Positions 38,835-47,063 of a stretch of 64,000 bases of DNA are shown one piece after another. The stretch is from NCBI GenBank assembly GCA_001798855.1, contig MGQQ01000106.1, positions 1 to 64,000 of the forward strand, written 5' to 3'. The translations under genes were made by a program, and so were the position numbers. Below the pieces are notes generated by a model, which did not search any database, was not told the DNA's origin, and saw only the letters and a list, made by a program, of their open reading frames with translations. This stretch comes from Deltaproteobacteria bacterium RBG_16_49_23 (lineage in GTDB: Bacteria > Desulfobacterota > BSN033 > UBA1163). Within the stretch, counting starts at the first letter, position 1. Each line of letters starts with the position of its first letter.

Positions 38835-39617
38835 TCATCTCTTGAACCACTGAGTTACAGATGGAAGGTTGATATCGAGCTGTATCGTCCACTTCCATTT
38901 GCCGTTGATCTCCTTTTCATTGAACCACACCGGTCCGGTGAGAAGGCTGATGTTGGGTGTAAAGTAATAGTAAAGACCTACACCCCCGCCTCCGATCGAA
39001 TTCTTTCCGGACGCATAATCTGCCGCTAAGATAAGCTTCTTGTACTCATTGCCCTCCTTATCCTTAGCTGGGAAGAATCCACGATCAAACCCGATCATAA
39101 AACCGATGTTCTCCTTCTCCCCATTTTTATCGACCAATGCTTTCCTGTTGCCGATATAAGGACCGGCATGAAATCGCCCTAAAAAGGGAACGGTTTTTCC
39201 CACAAGTGCAAAGACAATGTTCTGGTTCGTCACATCCTTTTCAGTTCCCACATTGAAGATTCCAAGATTAAGAGCGGGCGATCCTGAGAAGAGAGAATTC
39301 TCTGAAGTCCCCAGCTTGGCATTAAACGAAATGGGATGATCCGTGGGCTCAATGTAATCGAGGCCCACTTCCAACTGGAGTTTTTCAAAGGGAAGGACAC
39401 CGATCGTGAGGCCTGCATCCGTTCCAAAAGCGCTCCCCCCATCTCTTGCTTTCTGGAACACCGTGAAATAGTTATCGACCCCGATGTGGAGCACGCCGTA
39501 GGGCTGGATATCTGTTGTCGCAGGCGTCCAATAGGTTGTGGATGGTGTTCCAAAGGCCATGCCATTCAACAAAAGTAAACCGATAAGAGTTAATATTGGC
39601 AGACTTACTTTCTTCAT
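38835..39617 (-). CDS. Predicted outer-membrane beta-barrel protein linked to amt/glnK
   Basis: 260 residues with a signal peptide (LPILTLIGLLLLNGMAFG). The mature part alternates hydrophobic and polar residues as in barrel strands (AGLTIGVLPFEKLQLEVGLD, GVGLYYYFTPNISLLTGPVW) and ends in WTIQLDINLPSVTQWFKR, though not with the usual terminal Phe. AGGAGGATAAG precedes the ATG. It is the first gene of the operon with amt and glnK, behind a sigma-54-like promoter (39647-39662). It may let ammonium or another nitrogen source cross the outer membrane; this is inference from position. Confidence 0.7.
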   Translation of the reverse strand: MKKVSLPILTLIGLLLLNGMAFGTPSTTYWTPATTDIQPYGVLHIGVDNYFTVFQKARDGGSAFGTDAGLTIGVLPFEKLQLEVGLDYIEPTDHPISFNAKLGTSENSLFSGSPALNLGIFNVGTEKDVTNQNIVFALVGKTVPFLGRFHAGPYIGNRKALVDKNGEKENIGFMIGFDRGFFPAKDKEGNEYKKLILAADYASGKNSIGGGGVGLYYYFTPNISLLTGPVWFNEKEINGKWKWTIQLDINLPSVTQWFKR

Positions 39618-39646
39618 CTTATCCTCCTTTTTTTATTTCTGACTTT

Positions 39647-39662
39647 ATCAAGAAGGATGCCA
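39647..39662 (-). promoter_or_regulatory. Sigma-54-like promoter of the barrel-amt-glnK operon
   Basis: On the minus strand TGGCATCCTTCTTGAT fits the -24/-12 pattern except that the -12 GC is GA. Located 30-45 bp before the ATG at 39617. Confidence 0.55.
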
Positions 39663-39820
39663 AAGAAATTTTATGGTCCATGGATGAACCCTAAGGGTTT
39701 AAAAACAAACCATTTATTGATTGAAGCGAGAAGTTGAAGTGAGGATGGAGACGGAATCGGAGAAGAAATAAAAACAACAATTATGTTTGAAAAAAGAAGG
39801 AAACCCACAATTTTGTGGGA

Positions 39821-41401
39821 TTAGGGACGATAAGACTTCGGATTAATTTGAAGTTTCTTAATGCTGTAAGATATTACTCTCTCTGTGGTCTTCAGGAGCC
39901 TTGCGGCTTCGGCCATATTCCCTCTTGAATTTTTAAGCGCATCAATGATCAACTCCCCCTCAAAATTATTAAGGGTGTCTTCAAAGGAGAGAAAAGGAAT
40001 GGTTCCGGACCGTTCTCCGGTCTGAAGGGTAGGGGGAAGGTGGCAGCTGTGGATCACCCTGTCCGTGCAGAAAAGGCCAGCTCTCTCAATGCAGTTCTCA
40101 AGTTCTCTCACATTGCCCGGCCAATGGTATTGCATGAGCATGTCAATGGCTGGCGTTGAAATCCTTCGAACATCCTTTTTATGTTTTTGGTTATATTTTT
40201 CAACAAAATGGTCAGCCAGAAGGAGAATATCCGTCTTCCTCTCCCGGAGAGGAGGCATGAAGATGGGGAATACGTTCAGACGATAATAGAGGTCCTCTCT
40301 GAATGTTCCCTCCTCGATCGATTTTTCCAGATCTTTACTGGTGGCAGCGATGATGCGCACATTCACTCGAAGTGTTCGGTTTCCTCCGACCCTTTCAAAT
40401 TCTCTCTCTTGAAGAACTCTCAGAAGCTTTGCCTGGGCGGTCAGATTTAATGTTCCAATCTCATCAAGAAAAAGCGTTCCGCCATCGGCCCTTTCAAATC
40501 TCCCCATCCTCTGTTCCGTCGCTCCGGTAAAGGCTCCCTTCTCGTGTCCAAAAAGTTCACTCTCGATGAGTGTGTCGGGAAGGGCGGCGCAGTTCAGTTT
40601 TAAGAAAAGCTTCGAGGCTCGAGAGCTATTGAAATGGATAGCGTTTGCTACTAATTCCTTCCCGGTGCCGCTTTCCCCTCGAATGAGAACCGTTACCTCC
40701 GTGTCCGCAACCCTCTCAATCATTTGAAAGACTTCAGCCATCTTATGGCTTGTCCCTACGATATTGTAGAGATTATATCTCTCTCTTAATTTTTCCTTGA
40801 GAGTGATGTTTTCAGACAGAAGCTGGTTCTTCTCATCCTGGACCATCTGCTGGATCTTGAGACCTTGAGCCATCATGGAGGCTACGATCGAGAGAAGACG
40901 AACATCTTCTTCAAAGGCGATCTCTTCCGTGAAAAGACGATCCACGCTTAATGCACCCAGACCGTTGGGGCCCTTCTTGATGGGCACGCAGATAAAAGAA
41001 GTATCGCTCTTCGTCAGATTTGCTCTCGATTGGGTCCGGTTAAGAAAGAGCGGTTCTTTTCCGATTTGAGGGACGACCATCGGCTCGCCTGTCTCGACGA
41101 CTTTTCCGGTGATGCCTTCACCGACTAAATATTTTCCTCTTCCTATCTCCTCTTCGGTCATCCCATGAGCCGCCCGAATTTCCAACTCCCCGGTGACGGG
41201 ATTTAAGAGGGTTATCGTCCCACGATTCATCCCCAGGCGAGAATGGAAAGTTTTGAGGATATTCGGGAAAACTTCCCGGCAATCAAAACTTGAGCCAATG
41301 AGCTGGCTAATCTCATAGAGGACGGTAAGTTCCTTGAGTTTTCTTTCAAGAGAGGCGACGAGTTTATCCGGAGGAGAACTTTGGGTTTTCTGGATGGTCA
41401 T
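39821..41401 (-). CDS. NifA-like sigma-54-dependent transcriptional activator (GAF - AAA+ - Fis)
   Basis: 526 residues from ATG 41401 (549 if TTG 41470 is used). I prefer 41401 because a sigma-54 promoter at 41483-41498 would start RNA at about 41472, leaving no leader for the TTG. Still, the TTG has AGGAA before it and 41401 has a poor ribosome site, so this is open. Domains: GAF (residues about 20-175), AAA+ with GESGTGKELVANAIH, the sigma-54 contact loop GAFTGAT and DGGTLFLDEIG, and a Fis-type HTH (SRGNMAEAARLLKTTERVI). No receiver domain, so the signal probably enters through the GAF domain or PII. It lies beside amt/glnK/glnB and probably activates the sigma-54 promoters of the nitrogen genes. 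Confidence 0.9.
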   Translation of the reverse strand: MTIQKTQSSPPDKLVASLERKLKELTVLYEISQLIGSSFDCREVFPNILKTFHSRLGMNRGTITLLNPVTGELEIRAAHGMTEEEIGRGKYLVGEGITGKVVETGEPMVVPQIGKEPLFLNRTQSRANLTKSDTSFICVPIKKGPNGLGALSVDRLFTEEIAFEEDVRLLSIVASMMAQGLKIQQMVQDEKNQLLSENITLKEKLRERYNLYNIVGTSHKMAEVFQMIERVADTEVTVLIRGESGTGKELVANAIHFNSSRASKLFLKLNCAALPDTLIESELFGHEKGAFTGATEQRMGRFERADGGTLFLDEIGTLNLTAQAKLLRVLQEREFERVGGNRTLRVNVRIIAATSKDLEKSIEEGTFREDLYYRLNVFPIFMPPLRERKTDILLLADHFVEKYNQKHKKDVRRISTPAIDMLMQYHWPGNVRELENCIERAGLFCTDRVIHSCHLPPTLQTGERSGTIPFLSFEDTLNNFEGELIIDALKNSRGNMAEAARLLKTTERVISYSIKKLQINPKSYRP

Positions 41402-41482
41402 CCCCCGACTGAGTATGATGGGAGCAACTCCGTTCAAATTGATATTAACCTCCAGCTTAAAGTTGGTCAAAATTTCCTAATG

Positions 41483-41498
41483 AGCAATCTTTATGCCA
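41483..41498 (-). promoter_or_regulatory. Sigma-54 promoter of the NifA-like regulator gene
   Basis: On the minus strand TGGCATAAAGATTGCT, with GG and GC 10 bases apart, matches the consensus. It suggests that the activator is itself under sigma-54 (possibly auto-) control. Confidence 0.8.
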
Positions 41499-41596
41499 AT
41501 TGATGAGGTTTGGACGTTTATCCCGGTTTGCTTAGAATTATCAAATGATTAATAGCGGTAAAATAAGAAAGAATGGACGGCAGCCCCATCATTTCA

Positions 41597-41680
41597 AAGA
41601 GAAATATTGTTGAAATTTGGGCAGTCTGTTAGAAAGCAAACAGCTGGTATATTGGAAAACTGGAATTGTGCGGTGTTGGA
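41597..41680. repeat. GGGCAGTCTGTTAGAAA repeat, copy 2
   Basis: ATTGTTGAAATTTGGGCAGT and GGTATATTGGAAAACTGGAA match the copy at 36905. The inverted right half is missing here. Confidence 0.7.
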
Positions 41681-41692
41681 ATCTGAGGCGGA

Positions 41693-41911
41693 TCACAAAC
41701 CCTCCAATGTCTCAACTAATTTTACCTCATTTGGCACAATGAAGATTGCCTGTCTGTCTCTCACCAGAGGACCGAATGTCAACTTAGCCCATTTTAATCC
41801 GGACTCGATCTGTGTGCTTCCTCTCAGGTCTTTTCTTCTCTCGACCAGGACACCAATCAGATTTCCCCTTTTAAGTTCATAATCCTTGGAAAAGACTTTG
41901 TAAGTGACCAT
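41693..41911 (-). CDS. Small hypothetical protein (72 aa)
   Basis: ATG 41911 sits behind a strong AGGAGGTGACGG ribosome binding site, so this is a real gene in spite of its size. Sequence features: KGNLIGVLVERRKDLRGSTQ-like basic strand (here ELKRGNLIGVLVERRKDLRG), GLKWAKLTFGPLVRDRQAIF, no cysteines, no membrane segment. It looks like a small beta-rich cytoplasmic protein. I do not recognise the family. It is transcribed toward the NifA-like gene but separated from it by a repeat and the sigma-54 promoter. Confidence 0.65.
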   Translation of the reverse strand: MVTYKVFSKDYELKRGNLIGVLVERRKDLRGSTQIESGLKWAKLTFGPLVRDRQAIFIVPNEVKLVETLEGL

Positions 41912-41988
41912 CCGTCACCTCCTGGGTGGTGTGATCCAAGTTTTATTTATGACTTTTCACTTTTTTTGTCAAGGAAAAAATGATTTCG

Positions 41989-42017
41989 TTGACATCTCCG
42001 ACCTATCCTCTTAAAAT
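41989..42017 (+). promoter_or_regulatory. Sigma-70 promoter of the TRAP operon
   Basis: TTGACA (41989-41994), 17 bp, TAAAAT (42012-42017): close to consensus. Predicted start near 42024, about 73 nt before ATG 42097. Confidence 0.8.
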
Positions 42018-42096
42018 GAAAAAAACTTTAACCTTTCCAATTGAAAATGCTGATTCTAAAGCCAGGTTAGGGAAAAGTCTCGAAAGGAGGATTCCG

Positions 42097-43044
42097 ATGA
42101 AGCGACCTATTTATCCTTTTTTCATCATCCTGATGATATTCTTTGCACTTTTCCTTCCATCCTCGGAAGCCCAACAATTTGTCTCCTTCGGAACGGGAAC
42201 CGAAGGGGGGCTCTACTATATCTGGGGAGGCGGATGGGCTAAAGTCATGAACAAGGCCCTGCAGGGGGTTGAGGTGACAGCCGAATCCACCGGGGGCTCA
42301 ACAGCAAACTGTCAACTGATTGAAAGGGGAAAACTGCAACTGGGTTTCTCTCTTGCCCAGGTGACCTATGATATGTATGCAGACAAGAAGATGAAAAACC
42401 TCAGGGCCCTCTTCCCCGCCTATCCGGGTTATTACTATTTTTATGCACTGAAGAAGAGCGGTCTAAAAACCATTTACGACATCAACGGGAAAGACATTGG
42501 TTATGTCAAAGGACTTCATGATACAACGGTCAGGATTTTTGAAACGATTGGCGTCAAACCGGCAAAATCCCATATTTTGACTCATGCGGCAACGGTGGAG
42601 GGACTTCAAGATGGGATCCTTCACTGCTCGGCGGTTATTGGGCCGGAGAAATGGCCAGGCCTAACAAGCATTGAGGCCACCCACGAAATCCAATTTCTAA
42701 CGATGACAGAGAAGGATATTCAAGCCATTCTCAAGGCCTTCCATGCCTATCGTAAAGGGGTCGTGCCGAAGGGAAGTTATAAGGCCCTGTCAGACAAACC
42801 TTACGAGACCGTTGTCGACTGGAACCTCATCCTGGCCAATAAAAATCTCTCAGAGGAGATTGCTTATAAATTGGTGAAGGCCACCTATGAGAGCAATCCG
42901 GATCTGGTAGCGGTTCACCCGGTCTCCAGCGCGGCAAAGGTGGAGAATGTGATGAACACACCCATTCCTCTTCATCCAGGGACAATCAAATATTTACGGG
43001 AATTAAAGATCTCCATACCTCCCTCTCTGATCTCTACAGAATAG
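42097..43044 (+). CDS. TAXI-family TRAP transporter solute-binding protein
   Basis: 315 residues from ATG 42097, chosen because AAAGGAGG lies six bases before it and the signal peptide (PFFIILMIFFALFLPSSEAQ) starts there; the frame is open further upstream. The mature protein begins with the TAXI hallmark VSFGTGTEGGLYYIWGGGWA, followed by VTAESTGGSTANCQLIERGK. Such proteins bind amino acids or dicarboxylates in the periplasm and hand them to the membrane subunit encoded next. The ligand here is unknown. Confidence 0.93.
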   Translation: MKRPIYPFFIILMIFFALFLPSSEAQQFVSFGTGTEGGLYYIWGGGWAKVMNKALQGVEVTAESTGGSTANCQLIERGKLQLGFSLAQVTYDMYADKKMKNLRALFPAYPGYYYFYALKKSGLKTIYDINGKDIGYVKGLHDTTVRIFETIGVKPAKSHILTHAATVEGLQDGILHCSAVIGPEKWPGLTSIEATHEIQFLTMTEKDIQAILKAFHAYRKGVVPKGSYKALSDKPYETVVDWNLILANKNLSEEIAYKLVKATYESNPDLVAVHPVSSAAKVENVMNTPIPLHPGTIKYLRELKISIPPSLISTE

Positions 43045-43045
43045 A

Positions 43046-44974
43046 ATGGATGAAAAGAACCCGAAATTCGCAGAGGGATTAAGCCCTCTCGAGGATGAGG
43101 GCGGCAAGAAGACAAAAGGGTTTCATTCATGGTTCATCCTTATTCTGGCTGTAGCCATGTCTCTTTACCACCTTTACGCCCTCAGCGGCCTCACCATCGT
43201 CACCTCCGTCAAACTCTATGCCATCCATCTCGGGTTCAGCATCTTCTTAATATTTCTCGTCTATCCCTTTACTTCAAAATCGAGAGAAATCAAGACCCGA
43301 TTCCCTGTCTACGACTTTATGCTCGGCATCATCGGGGCGCTGAGCAGTGTCTATATCATTGTCTTCTACCAGGATTTTATCTTTCGAATTGATAATGCTC
43401 CCACGATCCCTGACTTGATCCTGGGAGCGATCACCATTCTCCTTGTTCTTGAGGTTTCACGCCGCACCATCGGCCTTTCCATGCCTGCGGTTGCTCTGGT
43501 CTTTCTTGTCTATGCTTTTGTGGGATATTATCTCCCTCCCTTCATACGACACCGGGGATACGATCTGGAGAGGGTAATCAGCCATCTCTTCAGTGAACAA
43601 GGAATCTTCAATATCCCGATCGGCATCTCTGTCCGCTATGTCTTTCTCTTTATCCTCTTCGGCTCTTTTCTTGAATCGTGCGGAGGAGGAAAGTTCTTAA
43701 TCGATCTTGCTACGGCCATGTTCGGCGGGACGCGGGGAGGCCCGGCCAAAGCCGAGACCGTCTCGAGCGCTTTCTTCGGGACCATCTCCGGAAGTGCGGT
43801 GGCCAACGTGATCGGGACGGGAACCTTTACCATTCCAATGATGAAGAGCATCGGATATAAGAGCCATTTTGCTGCTGCTGTGGAATGTGTGTCATCCACC
43901 GGGGGACAGATCATGCCTCCGGTCATGGGAGCAGGGGCTTTTATTCTGGCAGAGCTGGTGGGAATCTCTTACCTCGATGTCTGCAAGGCAGCCGCCATTC
44001 CAGCCGTCCTCTATTTCCTCTCCATCTATATCATGATCGATCTGGAAGCAGCCAAGACCGGATTGAAAGGGCTTCCCTGGGCTGACCTCCCGAAGCTCGG
44101 TCCTCTTCTCAGGAAGGATTTTCTCTTCATCCTTCCTATCTTTGCACTGATCTTCTTTTTAGTCGGATTGAAGACGACGGCAACCCTGGCTGGTTTCTGG
44201 GCAACGGTTGTCACTTTCGTCATCACCTTCTTCAAACGAGAGACCCGGATGGGCTGGAGGAAGTTTCTGGACACCCTCGCGGATGGTGCGATCAAGGCGA
44301 CACAGGTGGCAGCGGTCTGTGCCTGTGCCGGAATCATCATTGGCATCGTTGCCCTGACAGGGGTGGGCCTTAAAATCAGCTCGATAATGATTGACCTTGG
44401 AGGGGTTAGCGTCCTGCTCTCTCTTTTTATCGCGATGTGTATCAGTCTGATTCTGGGAATGGGACTTCCTACCACGGCGGCCTATATCATCTGTGCGGCT
44501 ATTGTCGCGCCATCCCTGATCAAACTGGGCCTGCCTCCTTTAGGGGCCCATCTCTTCATCTTCTATTTCAGTTGTCTTTCAGCGATCACGCCTCCGGTCG
44601 CAGTGGCCGCCTATGTGGCTGCAGGGATTGCAAGGGCAAATCCCGTCAAGGTGGGATTTACAGCGGTCAGGCTTGGGATCGTTGCCTTCATCGTTCCTTA
44701 TATGTTTGTCTATGGCCCTGCGTTGCTTCTGAAGGGTGATCTTTTTTCTATCTTCTGGGCCAGCCTCACAGCCATCATCGGGGTCAGCGCTCTCGCAGGG
44801 GCGATGGAGCGATGGTTCATGGGGAAGGTTGCTTCGTGGTTTCAAACAGGGTTTCTTTTCGCCTCAGCCCTTCTTCTCATCAAACCAGGGTTGACCACGG
44901 ATATGATTGGGTTTGGTTTACTTGCCATCGCCTTCATCCCCTGGGCCTGGGCGAAGAAGAGAAGGGGGCTTTGA
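43046..44974 (+). CDS. TRAP transporter fused permease (DctQ-DctM, TAXI type)
   Basis: 642 residues with about 16 hydrophobic segments: a small-subunit-like N-terminal part (residues about 25-170) fused to the large DctM-like domain. GTISGSAVANVIGTGTFTIP and GLPTTAAYIICAAIVAPSLI are DctM signatures. It starts one base after the binding protein's stop codon. It would be driven by an ion gradient, not ATP. A DapA-like lyase follows 51 bp (from the ATG 45026) downstream and may process the imported compound. Confidence 0.95.
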   Translation: MDEKNPKFAEGLSPLEDEGGKKTKGFHSWFILILAVAMSLYHLYALSGLTIVTSVKLYAIHLGFSIFLIFLVYPFTSKSREIKTRFPVYDFMLGIIGALSSVYIIVFYQDFIFRIDNAPTIPDLILGAITILLVLEVSRRTIGLSMPAVALVFLVYAFVGYYLPPFIRHRGYDLERVISHLFSEQGIFNIPIGISVRYVFLFILFGSFLESCGGGKFLIDLATAMFGGTRGGPAKAETVSSAFFGTISGSAVANVIGTGTFTIPMMKSIGYKSHFAAAVECVSSTGGQIMPPVMGAGAFILAELVGISYLDVCKAAAIPAVLYFLSIYIMIDLEAAKTGLKGLPWADLPKLGPLLRKDFLFILPIFALIFFLVGLKTTATLAGFWATVVTFVITFFKRETRMGWRKFLDTLADGAIKATQVAAVCACAGIIIGIVALTGVGLKISSIMIDLGGVSVLLSLFIAMCISLILGMGLPTTAAYIICAAIVAPSLIKLGLPPLGAHLFIFYFSCLSAITPPVAVAAYVAAGIARANPVKVGFTAVRLGIVAFIVPYMFVYGPALLLKGDLFSIFWASLTAIIGVSALAGAMERWFMGKVASWFQTGFLFASALLLIKPGLTTDMIGFGLLAIAFIPWAWAKKRRGL

Positions 44975-45025
44975 TTTCGGGAATGGGCTATCGTATAAAT
45001 GGTTGAGGAAGGAGAAAGTTTAGAG

Positions 45026-45961
45026 ATGGTTAGAGATCTTATTCGTCCCGAAGGTTCATGGGTGGCTCTCATCACACCCTTTGATACGAAGGGAAGGGTG
45101 GACATGGAGGGTTTCAAACGATTAGTCGATTTTCAGGCTCACCATAAAACAGGGGGGCTTCTCCTGATGGGTTCGACAGGGGAACCCACCTCTCTTTCTC
45201 ACGGAGAGAGGAGAGAGATCATTTCAGAAATGGCCCCCTACTGCAGGGGAAAGATACCTGTCTTTTTTGGGGTCGCCTGTGGTTCCACTGAAGCGACGAT
45301 TGAGCTCGCTCAATTCGCCGAGGAGAAGGGAGCAGACGGTATTATGCTGGTCGTTCCTCCCTATATCGCTCCACCCCAGCCTGCTGTCTACAGTTATTTA
45401 AAGACGATCTGCCAGTCTGTGAATATCGCTGTGGCGGTTTACAATAATCCTGCACGGGTCATCGTCAACATTGATCCTCCGACCATTATTAAGCTATTTG
45501 AGGAATGTTCCAATCTGGTGGCTGACAAAGAGGCTGTCCCGAGCGTGGTTCAACTCGCTTCAGTCATGGAAGGCACTGGAAACCGTATCCGGCTTCTCTG
45601 TTGTGATGCTCCCAACTATGCATTGACGATTCCCACACTCGGAATGGGAGGCCATGGAACAGCCAATGTGACTGGAAATGCGGCTCCAAGGGAGATGGCC
45701 GAGCTTTCAAAACCCTGGAAATCCTGGGAGGATGTCGTGAGGGGAAGGAGTCTCTATTTTGAGTATCTTCCCCTGATGGAGGCGGCTTATTCAGCCACCA
45801 ATCCGGTCGCGATCAAAGCCATGGTCAAACTGATGGGACTCCCATCAGGGGATCCGAGACCACCCTTGCCAAAAATCGAAGGGGAGAAATTGAAACCTCT
45901 GGAAGAGGTGATTCGCCGCTTCAAGTTGAAAGAGAAATATGGTCTAATTGTAACACCTTAA
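45026..45961 (+). CDS. Dihydrodipicolinate synthase / N-acetylneuraminate lyase family protein
   Basis: 311 residues from ATG 45026 (GGAAGGAG lies 11 bases before it; ATG 44999 has no ribosome site). TIM barrel of the DapA/NanA class: SWVALITPFD, MGSTGEPTSLSHGERREI (GTTGE-like phosphate loop), VAVYNNPARVIVNI with the catalytic tyrosine, and NLVADKEAVPSV with the Schiff-base lysine. Members cleave or condense 2-oxo acids with aldehydes. Lysine synthesis is possible, but the operon with a TAXI-TRAP transporter favours catabolism of an imported acid. The substrate cannot be read from sequence. Confidence 0.85.
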   Translation: MVRDLIRPEGSWVALITPFDTKGRVDMEGFKRLVDFQAHHKTGGLLLMGSTGEPTSLSHGERREIISEMAPYCRGKIPVFFGVACGSTEATIELAQFAEEKGADGIMLVVPPYIAPPQPAVYSYLKTICQSVNIAVAVYNNPARVIVNIDPPTIIKLFEECSNLVADKEAVPSVVQLASVMEGTGNRIRLLCCDAPNYALTIPTLGMGGHGTANVTGNAAPREMAELSKPWKSWEDVVRGRSLYFEYLPLMEAAYSATNPVAIKAMVKLMGLPSGDPRPPLPKIEGEKLKPLEEVIRRFKLKEKYGLIVTP

Positions 45962-45979
45962 CGCTTAGAGAAAACTGAT

Positions 45980-46182
45980 CTAATCCCCCTTCATCCCCCT
46001 TTGTCAAAAGGGGGAAATATTTTCTTCTCACCTGACTTCGCCGGAGCGGCTTCGCGCAGGCGGGTTTTGGCAAAGGGAGGAATAACCCCTCTTTGGTAAT
46101 CCTTTTCCTGTCCTTAGACAGGCAAAGAGGGGCGAGGGGAGATTTTCAGAAGAGTATGTTTTCTCAATTATAGACTCCTTAG
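45980..46182. repeat. Long repeat ending in GACTCCTTAGCAA, copy 3
   Basis: AATCCCCCTTCATCCCCCTT, then TTGTCAAAAGGGGG, a GGCAAAGAGGGGCGAGGGGA block and the ending GATTTTCAGAAGAGTATG...CTCAATTATAGACTCCTTAG, as at 23790-23966 and 35722-36018. It fills the gap between the lyase and the PPC protein. Confidence 0.75.
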
Positions 46183-46199
46183 CAATATCATTAAAGTTA

Positions 46200-46598
46200 A
46201 TGGATACATCGATGGATATCGGCCAAATTCCAAGTCCGATCTGGTATAGGGTGACCTTAGAAGCAGGAGAAGATCTGTTTCAGGCTTTAAGAGGTTTTTT
46301 CCAGAAGGAGAATCTTAAGGAGGCCTATGTTCTTTCATGCATTGGTTCTCTGGAAAGGGTCGTCCTTGCCTATCCAAAGACGAAACAGATACCGCCCGAG
46401 ATTGAGCGTGTCTCTCTCGAAGGGCTCTTTGAGATCAATGGAATTTCAGGAAACATCAAGAAAGGGGCCGGTGAGATAAAGGTTCACCTTCATGGCTCCG
46501 TAAGTGAAGCTGGACGAGAGGTAAGCGGTGGAGCCATTAACGAAGGGACCAAGGTCTTTAAAATTGCAGAGATGGTGATTATCGGAATAAGAAAATGA
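46200..46598 (+). CDS. PPC/DUF296-domain protein
   Basis: 132 residues matching the PPC (DUF296) fold: WYRVTLEAGEDLFQALRGFF, AYVLSCIGSLERVVLAYP, LEGLFEINGISGNI, and EIKVHLHGSVSEAGREVSGG, where the HLH and GG positions are the conserved trimer site. Archaeal and bacterial members are small trimeric proteins proposed to bind DNA or metal. No ribosome site is obvious before ATG 46200; ATG 46212 is an alternative. An FmdB-like zinc ribbon gene follows 18 bp later and the two may be co-expressed. Confidence 0.8.
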   Translation: MDTSMDIGQIPSPIWYRVTLEAGEDLFQALRGFFQKENLKEAYVLSCIGSLERVVLAYPKTKQIPPEIERVSLEGLFEINGISGNIKKGAGEIKVHLHGSVSEAGREVSGGAINEGTKVFKIAEMVIIGIRK

Positions 46599-46616
46599 TA
46601 TAAACAGAGGTTTTCC

Positions 46617-46799
46617 ATGCCCCTTTACCCATTTTACTGCAAGAAATGTGATAAGACTTTTGAAGTCTTTCTTCGCCCCAGTGAAGCCAATCAAGAAATG
46701 ACCTGCCCTTATTGCCAGGGAGATGATGTTGAAAGGTTATCTGATAAGGAGCAAGATGATTTAACGCCGGGCGTCTGCGGAGTTAAAGAAGATACTTGA
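46617..46799 (+). CDS. FmdB-family zinc-ribbon small protein
   Basis: 60 residues. MPLYPFYCKKCDKTFEVFL and MTCPYCQGDDVERLSD give the Cys-x2-Cys ... Cys-x2-Cys zinc ribbon of the FmdB family (putative regulators first seen beside formamidase/amidase genes). The spacing between the two knuckles fits the family. An extra cysteine (GVCGV) lies near the end. It follows the PPC-domain gene. Confidence 0.8.
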   Translation: MPLYPFYCKKCDKTFEVFLRPSEANQEMTCPYCQGDDVERLSDKEQDDLTPGVCGVKEDT

Positions 46800-47063
46800 C
46801 TCAAGTCTTGAGACGGCGGTTGCCATCCTCCTTTTATTATCCATGTCAAGTTCTTTCTACAAGTCCCCGTTTCCTTATCCTATTCTTGATTTCTAAAACC
46901 CAGTTGAAAATCCGATCCGCAAGTTTCTTTCTGTAATCTTGATTTTTGAAGATTACCGCACCCTTCAACATTAGGATTTGAAAAACACAAATACATTGAT
47001 TCTTAAGGTGAAATACAGGATTCACCCTATTTTCCTTTCTGCTGATTCGAATATTATAAAAAA
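46800..47063. other. Intergenic spacer before the kinase gene
   Basis: I see no gene, repeat or strong promoter in this A/T-rich stretch. The kinase start could be ATG 47064 (no ribosome site) or ATG 47115. Confidence 0.6.
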
